Part shown: positions 1-7,024 of the stretch, in pieces
How positions within the stretch are numbered: position 1 is the first letter of the stretch
Layout: every line of letters starts with the position of its first letter
Source of the DNA: an uncultured Rhodanobacter sp.
Lineage (GTDB): Bacteria > Pseudomonadota > Gammaproteobacteria > Xanthomonadales > Rhodanobacteraceae
Assembly (NCBI GenBank): GCA_903827735.1
Contig: CAIKJM010000129.1
Span: forward strand, 1 to 12,552
Length of the DNA stretch: 12,552 nucleotides
Direction of reading: 5' to 3'
Translations under genes and position numbers: made by a program
The notes under the pieces: model-generated
What the model saw: the letters and a program-made list of their open reading frames with translations, nothing else
What the model was told of the DNA's origin: nothing
Database searches by the model: none

Positions 1-135
1 CGCGACGTGCTGGTGCCGCCTAAAAAGCGCCTGGCGACCAAACCCACCCGCGCCTCGAAGGAGCGCCGCCTGGTCGGCAAACAGCAGCGCGGCAAGACCA
101 AGCAGAACCGCTCGCGCCAGTGGTCGCCCGAGTGA
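1..135 (+). CDS. arfB: Peptidyl-tRNA hydrolase ArfB (YaeJ), C-terminal 44 residues only
   Basis: Frame 1 is open from the window edge to TGA at 133-135 and gives 44 residues, very rich in Lys, Arg and Gln. The segment starts with VPPKKRLATKPT, continues with SKERRLVGKQQRGKTK and ends SRQWSPE. This matches the linker and basic tail of ArfB, the release-factor-like hydrolase that frees stalled ribosomes. In the known family the tail enters the empty mRNA channel of the ribosome while a GGQ motif cleaves peptidyl-tRNA; the GGQ domain lies before the window. The family is about 140 residues long, so roughly two thirds is missing. The stop overlaps the possible GTG start of the next gene (GTGA at 132-135), which suggests co-transcription. 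The identification rests on the tail alone. Confidence 0.8.
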   Translation, partial: RDVLVPPKKRLATKPTRASKERRLVGKQQRGKTKQNRSRQWSPE

Positions 136-719
136 GCGCGGTACCGCCGCTACCGCCGCAGGCACCGCGTATCAACAGCCGCTTCTGGCCGTGGCTGTGC
201 CGAGGCCTGCTTCGCCTCGGCGGCTGGCGCCTGCTCGGCGAGTTTCCGGATCTTCCGAAACTGATCGTCATCGGCGCACCCCACTCCAGCTATTGGGATG
301 GCGTGTGGGGGCTGCTGATGAAGGTGGCGCTCGGCGTGGACGTCAACATCATGATCAAGCGAGAGGTGCTGCGAAGCCCGCTTGGCCTAATTCTTCGCCC
401 GATCGGCTGTATTGCCATCGACCGTCGCGCGGCGACCGACGTGGTTGGCCAGATGACTGCACGCTTTGCCCGCAAGCCGCGCATGTGGCTGGGCATTACC
501 CCCGAAGGCACGCGCAAGCCGGTAACGCAGTGGAAAACGGGCTTTCTGCGCATCGCCTATGCGGCGAAGGTGCCGGTGCTGCCGGTGTTTTTCGACTATC
601 CGAGCAAGACGTTCACTCTGGGCAAGCCGTTTTATCCCGCCGGCGACCTCGACGCCGACATGCTCGCGATCCGTGCGCTGTTCCGTGGCTATCACGGCAA
701 ATACCGCGACACGGAGTAG
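132..719 (+). CDS. Lysophospholipid acyltransferase family protein (1-acylglycerol-3-phosphate acyltransferase-like)
   Basis: This is a short PlsC/AGPAT-fold acyltransferase that presumably moves an acyl group to a lysophospholipid or related acceptor at the inner membrane. Counting from an upstream GTG at 120, the HX4D catalytic box is H55-S-S-Y-W-D60 and the substrate-binding box is E129-G-T-R132 within GITPEGTRKP. At about 195 residues it is shorter than E. coli PlsC (about 245) and has no obvious extra domain. I prefer GTG at 132 (195 aa), which overlaps the arfB stop as GTGA. GTG at 120 (199 aa) is the alternative; neither has a clear Shine-Dalgarno sequence. The TAG stop at 717-719 lies only 3 nt from the end of the convergent LysR gene. 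The true acceptor cannot be told from sequence. Confidence 0.88.
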   Translation: MSAVPPLPPQAPRINSRFWPWLCRGLLRLGGWRLLGEFPDLPKLIVIGAPHSSYWDGVWGLLMKVALGVDVNIMIKREVLRSPLGLILRPIGCIAIDRRAATDVVGQMTARFARKPRMWLGITPEGTRKPVTQWKTGFLRIAYAAKVPVLPVFFDYPSKTFTLGKPFYPAGDLDADMLAIRALFRGYHGKYRDTE

Positions 720-722
720 ACC

Positions 723-1763
723 TCAGCGCTGCGAATGCCCGGATTCGTCGTAGTCGCGGGTCAGCAGGCCCGGACGAATCAGATCGACGAAAGCGCGCGC
801 CTCGGTGCTGAGGAACTTGCCCTTGCGAATCACCACGCCGTAGCTGCGCTGGGGGAAATACTGCTTCATATTGCGTGCCGCCAGCCGACCGGCATCAGCC
901 TTGGTGATGCAGATGCCGGTGACGATGGAGATGCCCAGCCCCATCGCCACGTACTCCTTGATCACGTCCCAGCCGCCCACTTCGATCGCCACGTGATACG
1001 GCACCTGGCGCTGCTGGAACACCAGATCGACCAGACGATAGGTCGACAGCCGCTGCGGCGGCAGGATGAGGCCGTAGGCCGACAGATCCTCCAGCGCGAT
1101 TTTCTCCTTGGCGGCCAGCGGATGGTCGAGCGGCATGATCAGCATGGGGTCGTAGTGATGCACCGGCTCCCAGGCAATATCGTTGGGAACGTCGAGCATC
1201 GAGCCCACGGCGAAATCCGCCTCGTCGGCGCGCAGCATCGCCAGGCCGTCCTTGCCGGTGACGTTGGCCAGCTGCAGATGCACGGCCGGGTAGCGATCGC
1301 GGTAGCGCCGCACCAGCTCGGGCAGCAGGTATTGGATGGTCGAGGTGCCGGCCGCAATGGTCAGTCGGCCGCCCTGCAGGCCTTTCACCCGGGTCTGGAA
1401 ATCGCGGTCCAGCGTGTCCCAGCCTTCGACCAGCGGACGCGCCAGCTCGTACAGGGCTTCGCCCGCATCGGTGAGGTTGATGCGGCGGCGGCGGCGCTCG
1501 ACCAGGCTCGCACCGAGTTCACGTTCAAGCGCCTGTAATTGAAGGGTAATGGTCGGCTGCGAGAGGTAGAGCGATTCGGCCGCGCGGGTCAGCGAACCGA
1601 GTTTCACCATCGCGACAAAGGCTTTGAGCTGTTTATGGCGATTGCCTTTGTAGTAATAGCGCTCGGCACCCTGCTCGCTGACGGACTCGCCGGGACCCGC
1701 CTTTTTTACCGTGCGTTTGCGTATGGTTTTCCCTTCATTCATGGCTACAGCAGCTTTTTTCAT
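723..1763 (-). CDS. LysR-family transcriptional regulator, divergent from aceBA
   Basis: The 346-residue product is a LysR-type regulator. A winged helix-turn-helix spans about residues 44-103, with AAESLYLSQPTITLQLQALE as the recognition region. An effector-binding domain runs from about 133 to 335. A basic N-terminal extension of about 40 residues precedes the HTH; it ends in RYYYKGNRHKQLKAF, which I recall as common in related regulators, so it is probably real. The ATG at 1761-1763 is used because the only other early Met is residue 8; the upstream GAAG is a weak ribosome site. LysR-type genes often control the divergent neighbour and themselves, so control of aceB-aceA is the obvious inference. 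The effector is unknown. The gene ends 3 nt from the convergent acyltransferase gene, with no room for a terminator. Confidence 0.9.
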   Translation of the reverse strand: MKKAAVAMNEGKTIRKRTVKKAGPGESVSEQGAERYYYKGNRHKQLKAFVAMVKLGSLTRAAESLYLSQPTITLQLQALERELGASLVERRRRRINLTDAGEALYELARPLVEGWDTLDRDFQTRVKGLQGGRLTIAAGTSTIQYLLPELVRRYRDRYPAVHLQLANVTGKDGLAMLRADEADFAVGSMLDVPNDIAWEPVHHYDPMLIMPLDHPLAAKEKIALEDLSAYGLILPPQRLSTYRLVDLVFQQRQVPYHVAIEVGGWDVIKEYVAMGLGISIVTGICITKADAGRLAARNMKQYFPQRSYGVVIRKGKFLSTEARAFVDLIRPGLLTRDYDESGHSQR

Positions 1764-1775
1764 AGCGTTTCTTCA

Positions 1776-1817
1776 ATACGTTAGCGTATGTATTAATAAT
1801 ACCAATACTTATGATTG
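1776..1817. promoter_or_regulatory. Three adjacent dyads in the LysR-aceB intergenic region (candidate operators)
   Basis: The 122-bp divergent gap is AT-rich against a GC-rich background. It holds ATACG-ttag-CGTAT (1776-1789), GTATT-aat-AATAC (1790-1802) and CAAT-N7-ATTG (1803-1817). All arms are perfect, and the centres lie about 13.5 bp apart. LysR-type regulators typically bind interrupted dyads of this size in divergent gaps. The first dyad is 13 bp from the regulator's start codon, which would suit autorepression. Assignment to this regulator is inference. Confidence 0.5.
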
Positions 1818-1828
1818 AAACATTCACT

Positions 1829-1857
1829 TTGTCAAACACTACGCTTTAGCCTAGCTT
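1829..1857 (+). promoter_or_regulatory. Possible sigma70 promoter for aceBA
   Basis: TTGTCA (1829-1834) and TAGCTT (1852-1857) are separated by 17 bp, resembling -35 and -10 elements. The -10 match is weak (3 of 6). An alternative -35 is TTGAAA at 1815-1820, but it lacks a good -10. A start near 1864 would give a leader of about 20 nt that contains the GAGGTG ribosome site. Confidence 0.3.
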
Positions 1858-1885
1858 GAGCGTCCCACGAACACGAGGTGCGGTC

Positions 1886-3496
1886 ATGGCAGTACCCAAG
1901 GAAAATATCGATATCCGTGAGGCCGATACCGGCGCCATCGCCATTCACGCCGACTGGGCCGGTTACGAAAGCGTGCTGACGCCGGCCGCACTGGCATTTC
2001 TGACCAAGCTGCATCGGGGCTTCAACAGCCGTCGCCAGGCCCTGCTTGCCGCCCGGCGCGAGCGCCAGGCCGGCTATGACGCCGGCGGCCTGCCGGATTT
2101 CCGCGAAGACACCCGGGCCATCCGCGAGGGCGATTGGCGCGTGGCGCCGATTCCCGCCGCGCTGCAGGATCGTCGGGTGGAGATCACCGGCCCGGTCGAG
2201 CGCAAGATGATCATCAACGCGCTGAACTCCGGCGCCAAAGTGTTCATGGCCGATTTCGAGGATTCCTCCTCGCCGACTTTCGCCAACCAGCTGGTCGGCC
2301 AGATCAATCTGCGCGATGCGATCAACGGCACGATCGGATTCACTTCGCCGGAAGGCAAGCAGTACACGGTCAAGGACAAGCCGGCCGTGCTGGTGGTGCG
2401 TCCGCGCGGCTGGCACCTGCCGGAGCGCCACGTCACCGTCGACGGTGAAATCATGGCCGGCGCGCTGGTCGACTTCGGCCTGTACGTTTTCCACAACGCC
2501 AAGGCGCTGCATCAGCGCGACCTCGGTCCTTACTTTTATCTGCCCAAGCTCGAAGCGATGGAAGAAGCCGCGCTGTGGGACGACGTCATGGCCGTGGCCG
2601 AGGCCGAGCTGAACCTGCCGACAGGCACGATGAAGGCCACCGTGCTGATCGAGACGCTGCCGGCCGTGTTCCAGATGGACGAGATTCTGCACGCGCTGCG
2701 CGGCCGCGTGGTTGGTCTTAACTGTGGCCGCTGGGACTACATTTTCTCTTACCTGAAAACGCTACGCGGTCACCGCGACCGTCTGCTGCCGGAACGCGGC
2801 CAGGTGCTGATGACGGTGCCGTTCCTGAAAAACTATTCGGAGCTGCTGATCAAGACCTGCCATCGCCGCGGCGCTTTCGCGATGGGCGGCATGGCCGCAC
2901 AGATTCCGATCAAGGGTGACGATGCCGCCAACGAGGCGGCGATGGCCAAGGTGCGCGCGGACAAGCTTCGCGAAGTGAAGGCGGGCCACGACGGCACCTG
3001 GGTCGCGCATCCGGCGCTGGTGCCGGTCGCGCAGGAAATCTTCGACGAACACATGCCGACGCCCAACCAGCTCGACGTGCTGCGCAGTGACGTCCACGTC
3101 ACCCGCGACCAGCTGATCGAGCCGTGCCTGGGCACGATCAGCCGCGAGGGATTCGAGAACAACATCGAAGTCTGCCTGCGCTATACCGCCGCGTGGATGG
3201 ATGGCCTCGGCTGCGTGCCCATCCACAACCTGATGGAGGACGCCGCCACCGCCGAGATCGCCCGCGCCCAGCTGTGGCAGTGGCTGCATCACGGGGGCCT
3301 GGAGTTTCCCGATCACGCGCCGATCGACTTCGCGCTGTTCGACCAGATCCTCGCCGCGCACACGCACCGCGTGGGCGAGAGCGACTTCCCGGGTGCCGCA
3401 CATGCGAGTGCGGCCGCCGCACTGATTTCCACCCTGACGCATGCCGACCAGCTCGGCGATTTCCTCACCCTGCCCGCCTACGAACAGCTCGCCTGA
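1886..3496 (+). CDS. aceB: Malate synthase A
   Basis: This gene encodes the second glyoxylate-shunt enzyme, which condenses glyoxylate and acetyl-CoA to malate in the cytosol. The product is 536 residues, against 533 for E. coli AceB. Visible family motifs are MADFEDSSSPTF, RPRGW (172-176, with the substrate-activating Arg), the Mg-ligand Glu256 in VLIETLPAVFQMDE, GLNCGRWDYIF with Mg-ligand Asp284, and the catalytic-base Asp452 in NLMEDAATAE. These correspond by position to E. coli Arg166, Glu250, Asp278 and Asp447. I chose ATG 1886 because GAGGTG (1875-1880) sits 5 nt upstream; a TTG at 1856 would add ten residues but lacks a ribosome site. The stop is followed 33 nt later by aceA, so the two form an operon. 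Confidence 0.97.
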   Translation: MAVPKENIDIREADTGAIAIHADWAGYESVLTPAALAFLTKLHRGFNSRRQALLAARRERQAGYDAGGLPDFREDTRAIREGDWRVAPIPAALQDRRVEITGPVERKMIINALNSGAKVFMADFEDSSSPTFANQLVGQINLRDAINGTIGFTSPEGKQYTVKDKPAVLVVRPRGWHLPERHVTVDGEIMAGALVDFGLYVFHNAKALHQRDLGPYFYLPKLEAMEEAALWDDVMAVAEAELNLPTGTMKATVLIETLPAVFQMDEILHALRGRVVGLNCGRWDYIFSYLKTLRGHRDRLLPERGQVLMTVPFLKNYSELLIKTCHRRGAFAMGGMAAQIPIKGDDAANEAAMAKVRADKLREVKAGHDGTWVAHPALVPVAQEIFDEHMPTPNQLDVLRSDVHVTRDQLIEPCLGTISREGFENNIEVCLRYTAAWMDGLGCVPIHNLMEDAATAEIARAQLWQWLHHGGLEFPDHAPIDFALFDQILAAHTHRVGESDFPGAAHASAAAALISTLTHADQLGDFLTLPAYEQLA

Positions 3497-3529
3497 GCCG
3501 CCTCGTCTCACCTTTGTATGGAGCACGTC

Positions 3530-4660
3530 ATGAGCAACACACTGCCAACCGCTGAACAGATCTCGCAGGACTGGAAAACCAACCCCCGCTGGGCCGGCAT
3601 CGAGCGAAATTACTCCGCCGAAGACGTGGTGCGCCTGCGCGGCACCATCGGTGTCGAGCACACGCTGGCCCGCCGCGGCGCCGAACGCCTGTGGGACTCG
3701 CTGCACAAAGAGGATTTCGTCAATGCGCTGGGCGCGCTGACCGGCAATCAGGCCATGCAGCAGGTCAAGGCTGGCCTCAAGGCGATTTATCTCAGCGGCT
3801 GGCAGGTCGCCGCCGACGCCAATGTCGCCGGCGAAATGTATCCCGACCAGTCGCTGTATCCGGCCAACTCGGTGCCGCTGGTAGTGAAGAAGATCAACAA
3901 CACTTTGCTGCGCGCCGATCAGCTGCATCACGCGGAAGGCAAGGACGATACCGACTGGCTGGTGCCGATCGTCGCCGATGCCGAAGCCGGCTTCGGCGGC
4001 GTGCTGAACGCGTTCGAGCTGATGAAGGCGATGATTGAAGCGGGTGCCGCCGGCGTGCACTTCGAAGACCAGCTGGCTTCGGTGAAGAAGTGCGGCCACA
4101 TGGGCGGCAAGGTGCTGGTGCCGACCCGCGAGGCGGTCGACAAGCTTAACGCCGCGCGCCTTGCCGCCGACGTCTGTGGCGTGCCGACGCTGCTGGTGGC
4201 GCGCACCGACGCCGACGCGGCGGATCTGCTGACCTCCGACGTGGATGCCAACGACAAGGACTTCATCACCGGCGAGCGCACGGTCGAAGGCTTTTATCGC
4301 GTGCGTCCGGGCCTCGATCAGGCGATCAGCCGCGGCCTAGCCTATGCGCCCTACGCCGATTTGATCTGGTGCGAGACCAGCAAGCCGAATCTGGACGACG
4401 CGCGCAAGTTTGCCGAAGCCATCCACGCCAAGTTCCCGGGCAAGATGCTGGCCTACAACTGCTCGCCGAGCTTCAACTGGAAGAAGAACCTGGACGACGA
4501 AACCATCGCCAGTTACCAGATCGAACTGGGCAAGATGGGCTACAAGTTCCAGTTCATCACCCTGGCCGGCTTCCACAGCCTCAACTACGGCATGTTCGAT
4601 CTGGCGCACGGCTACGCGCGCCGCCAGATGAGCGCCTTCGTCGAACTTCAGGAGAAATAG
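3530..4660 (+). CDS. aceA: Isocitrate lyase, ending at a premature in-frame TAG
   Basis: This gene encodes the first glyoxylate-shunt enzyme, which cleaves isocitrate to glyoxylate and succinate. ATG 3530 is preceded 6 nt upstream by GGAG (3520-3523); an in-frame ATG at 3518 would put that site inside the gene. The catalytic loop KKCGHMGGK has the active Cys at residue 188 (E. coli Cys195). The substrate-binding NCSPSFNW is at 310-317, and VADAEAGFGG carries metal-binding acids. The frame stops at TAG 4658-4660 after 376 residues, whereas the family has about 430. The next 53 codons in the same frame restore the expected C-terminus and end at TGA 4820-4822. The TAG stands where a Glu codon is expected (GAG to TAG is one change). 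The short form lacks the C-terminal segment that closes over and completes the active site in known structures, so it is probably inactive. Confidence 0.95.
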   Translation: MSNTLPTAEQISQDWKTNPRWAGIERNYSAEDVVRLRGTIGVEHTLARRGAERLWDSLHKEDFVNALGALTGNQAMQQVKAGLKAIYLSGWQVAADANVAGEMYPDQSLYPANSVPLVVKKINNTLLRADQLHHAEGKDDTDWLVPIVADAEAGFGGVLNAFELMKAMIEAGAAGVHFEDQLASVKKCGHMGGKVLVPTREAVDKLNAARLAADVCGVPTLLVARTDADAADLLTSDVDANDKDFITGERTVEGFYRVRPGLDQAISRGLAYAPYADLIWCETSKPNLDDARKFAEAIHAKFPGKMLAYNCSPSFNWKKNLDDETIASYQIELGKMGYKFQFITLAGFHSLNYGMFDLAHGYARRQMSAFVELQEK

Positions 4661-4822
4661 TTTGCCGCGGCCGATCGTGGCTTTACCGCGGTGAAGCATC
4701 AGCGTGAGGTGGGTACCGGTTACTTCGATCAGGTGACCCAGGCGATCCAGCAGGGTCAATCCTCCACCACGGCGCTGACCGGCTCGACCGAAGAAGCGCA
4801 GTTCCACCACGAAGCGGCGTGA
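4661..4822 (+). pseudogene. aceA: Severed 3' end of aceA, in frame after the TAG
   Basis: Reading on from the TAG in the same frame gives 53 sense codons and TGA at 4820-4822. They start FAAADRGFTAVKHQREVGTG and end with SSTTALTGSTEEAQFHHEAA. Both KHQREVGTGYFD and SSTTALTGSTEE are hallmarks of the isocitrate lyase C-terminus in E. coli and relatives. No frameshift, further stop or visible decay is present, so the interruption is a single base, either very recent or an artefact. Without readthrough this segment has no start of its own and would not be made. With readthrough the enzyme would be 430 residues, close to the 434 of E. coli. Confidence 0.92.
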
Positions 4823-4854
4823 TTTAGGCCGATACGCACCAGTTGTGACGTGAA

Positions 4855-4894
4855 ACAAAACGCCTCCACTGCTCACGCGGTGGAGGCGTTTTGT
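4855..4894. terminator. Bidirectional rho-independent terminator between aceA and the antiporter gene
   Basis: A perfect 15-bp stem (4855-4869 with 4880-4894) closes a 10-nt loop. The stem is CGCCTCCAC flanked by A-tracts on the left and the matching T-tracts on the right, so it can work in both directions. It lies 33 nt after the full-length aceA stop (TGA 4820-4822) and 18 nt from the end of the convergent antiporter gene. Its place suits the full-length aceA, not the truncated one. Confidence 0.88.
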
Positions 4895-4912
4895 GTTGTG
4901 TGTCTCCGCGAC

Positions 4913-6931
4913 TCAGGCGGCGACGAGTTCTTCGCTCACCGGCTCCGCAAGCGGTGGCACCAGGGCGATTACCGTCCAGCCCGCTTTCGGCTCCAGCTCG
5001 CGCTTGGTCGAGGCAACCTGCAGCGAACCCTTGTCCTCGACGCCGAACATCAGCACGGTATGCGAGCCGTATTGCTCGATGAAATGCGGCCAGTCGAAGG
5101 TGGCGCTGAGTTTGGTCGACTTCACCCGCCAGCCCTGATCGAGCATGTCGGCGAAGCGTGCGTGGGTCATCTGTTCATCGAACAGCGGCGGCGCCAGCAG
5201 GCTGCCGGGCAAGGCGGCGCGGTCGGTATTCTCCTGCGGGCTGAGATTGCGCAGACGATAGATTTTCTGGCGTCCGAACTCCTGCCGGTAGTGCACGCAG
5301 GCCAGCGAATTGCGCTCGCGGTGGGTCGACATGGCCAGCAGCCGACCGATGCCGGTGAGATCGAGATTGCGTTCGGCGTGCGTCGAGGCCGGATTGCCGT
5401 AGAACGTGTTGAGGCCATCCATGCGCGCCTGGCGAATCTGGTTCCAATCGTCGTCGGCCAGCACCACGCGAAAGCCCGCTTCGGCAATCGCCGTACCGAT
5501 GGTTCGCGCGACTTTGTCCGAGCCGAAAATCAGCACGCCGCGCGGCTCCGGCTCGGCGACCTTCAGCCACAGCGCCAGCGGCCTTGCGGTGGCGCTCTGC
5601 AGCACCACGGTGCCGATGATGAGCGTGAACACCAGTGGCACCAGCGCGTCGCCGCCGGCCACGCCGAGCGCATTGAGGCGCAGTGCGAACAGTGCGGATA
5701 CCGAGGCCGCCACGATGCCGCGCGGCGCGATCCAGCCGATCAGCGCGCGCTCGCGCCAGCTCAGCCCGCTGCCCATGCTCGACACGATGACAGTGATCGG
5801 CCGCACCACCAGCTGCGCAATCACGAACAGCGCGATGCCGGCGCCGAGCATGCCGGGCGGCAGCGGCCAGTGCAGTCGGGCGGCCAGCAGAATGAAGAGC
5901 ACCGACACCAGCACGGTGGTGAGGTTTTCCTTGAAGTCGAGAATGTCCTCGATATGCACACCGCGCGCGTTGCCCAGCGCAATGCCCATGATCGTCACCG
6001 CCAGCAGGCCCGATTCGTGCGTGAGCGTATTGGACACACTGAAAGCCAGCAGCACCGCCGCCAGCACGGCAAAGTTTTGCAGGTATTCGGGAATCGCCTG
6101 CCGGCGCAGCAGAAAGGCCATGACAAACGCGGCGAGCGCGCCGATTACGATGCCGCAGCCGATCGTCGCCAGAAAAATGCCGATGGTGTGACCCTGCTGA
6201 CGCGACACGATCGCCTCGTAGATCAGCACGGCGAACAGCGCCCCCAGCGGGTCGATCACGATGCCTTCCCAGCGCAGCGTGTTGCCGATACGCGCATTCG
6301 GCCGCACCGTGCGCAGCATGGGTGCGATCACGGTCGGCCCGGTGACGCAGGCCAGCGCGCCGAACAGCAGCGCGATCGACCAGCTCAGCCCGGCCACGAT
6401 GTGCGCGGCCAGGGCGAGCAACAGCAGGCAGACGACTGCGCCGTAGCTGACCAGGCCGCGCACTGCACGACCGATTCCCGGCAGCTCGTGAAAGCGCAGG
6501 CTCAGGCTGCCCTCGAACAAGATCAGCGCCACCGCCAACGACACGATGGGAAACAGCAGGCTGCCGAGCAACTTGTCCGGATTGACCAGGCCGGTGACCG
6601 GCCCCAACAGGATGCCGGCCAGCAGCAGCAGCGACGTCACCGCACCGTAGCTGACCAGCCCCCGCACCACGTGGCCGATGCCGGGAAGCTCGTGAAAACG
6701 CAGGCTTAGGCTGCCCTCGAACAGGATCAGCGCCACCGCTAGCGACACGATGGGAAACAGCAGGCTGCCGAGCAGCTTGTCCGGATTGACCAGGCCGGTG
6801 ACCGGCCCCAACAGGATGCCGGCCAGCAGCAGAAACAGGATCGCCGGCAGCTTCACCCGCCACGCCAGCCACTGCGCCAGAAAGCCGATCATCAGCATGC
6901 CGGCAAGCACCAGGCCCAGCTCGATAGTCAT
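4913..6931 (-). CDS. CPA1-type cation:proton antiporter with RCK/TrkA-N-like domain and an internal 68-residue duplication
   Basis: The 672-residue product is an inner-membrane Na+(or K+)/H+ antiporter. The membrane domain covers about residues 1-450. TGPTVIAPML at 197-206 and EGIVIDPLGA at 222-231 (with Asp227) correspond to the two ion-site helices of NhaP-like CPA1 exchangers. A Rossmann-like TrkA-N (RCK) segment starts near residue 463 with GVLIFGSDKVARTIG, lacking a classic GxGxxG. Residues 34-101 are repeated as 102-169 with 64 of 68 identical; without the repeat the protein would be about 604 residues, the length I expect. The extra unit should add two membrane helices and so keep the topology. 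AAGGA (6938-6942) lies upstream of ATG 6931. comM ends 93 bp upstream on the same strand, so shared transcription is possible. The ion is not determinable. Confidence 0.9.
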   Translation of the reverse strand: MTIELGLVLAGMLMIGFLAQWLAWRVKLPAILFLLLAGILLGPVTGLVNPDKLLGSLLFPIVSLAVALILFEGSLSLRFHELPGIGHVVRGLVSYGAVTSLLLLAGILLGPVTGLVNPDKLLGSLLFPIVSLAVALILFEGSLSLRFHELPGIGRAVRGLVSYGAVVCLLLLALAAHIVAGLSWSIALLFGALACVTGPTVIAPMLRTVRPNARIGNTLRWEGIVIDPLGALFAVLIYEAIVSRQQGHTIGIFLATIGCGIVIGALAAFVMAFLLRRQAIPEYLQNFAVLAAVLLAFSVSNTLTHESGLLAVTIMGIALGNARGVHIEDILDFKENLTTVLVSVLFILLAARLHWPLPPGMLGAGIALFVIAQLVVRPITVIVSSMGSGLSWRERALIGWIAPRGIVAASVSALFALRLNALGVAGGDALVPLVFTLIIGTVVLQSATARPLALWLKVAEPEPRGVLIFGSDKVARTIGTAIAEAGFRVVLADDDWNQIRQARMDGLNTFYGNPASTHAERNLDLTGIGRLLAMSTHRERNSLACVHYRQEFGRQKIYRLRNLSPQENTDRAALPGSLLAPPLFDEQMTHARFADMLDQGWRVKSTKLSATFDWPHFIEQYGSHTVLMFGVEDKGSLQVASTKRELEPKAGWTVIALVPPLAEPVSEELVAA
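6425..6832 (-). repeat. Tandem 204-bp direct duplication inside the antiporter gene
   Basis: Copy 1 (6629-6832, codons 34-101) and copy 2 (6425-6628, codons 102-169) abut with a period of exactly 204 bp, or 68 codons. I count about 24 mismatches (88% identity) and four amino-acid differences (H87/R155, V88/A156, T99/V167, S100/C168). Nearly all mismatches lie in the C-terminal part of each unit; 6572-6628 and 6776-6832 are identical. Several differences are synonymous, which argues against an assembly artefact. Confidence 0.95.
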
Positions 6932-7024
6932 TCAATGTCCTTGGATCAACGGCAGGCGCTTATCGGACCACGCACCGGTGGATGCGTCCAGTGAACGCGA
7001 CGACGGAGCGGGCATTTGATGAAT

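Noticed and set aside
1856..1885. TTG start for aceB ten codons upstream
   Set aside because: It has no ribosome site and overlaps the proposed -10 element; ATG 1886 has GAGGTG at the right distance and fits the family length.
2762..4099. 445-codon minus-strand frame across aceB and aceA
   Set aside because: It spans the junction of two well-supported genes and resembles no family; it is a shadow of their codon bias.
4658..4660. Recoding of TAG as an amino acid across the genome
   Set aside because: TAG ends at least two other genes here (acyltransferase and comM) exactly where their families end, and no other in-frame TAG interrupts a gene.
4850..6709. 619-codon open frame on the plus strand opposite the antiporter gene
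   Set aside because: It is rich in Gln, His, Arg and Ala with no recognisable domain, and it starts inside the terminator hairpin. This is the usual antisense shadow of a high-GC gene, and the minus-strand product is a clear antiporter.
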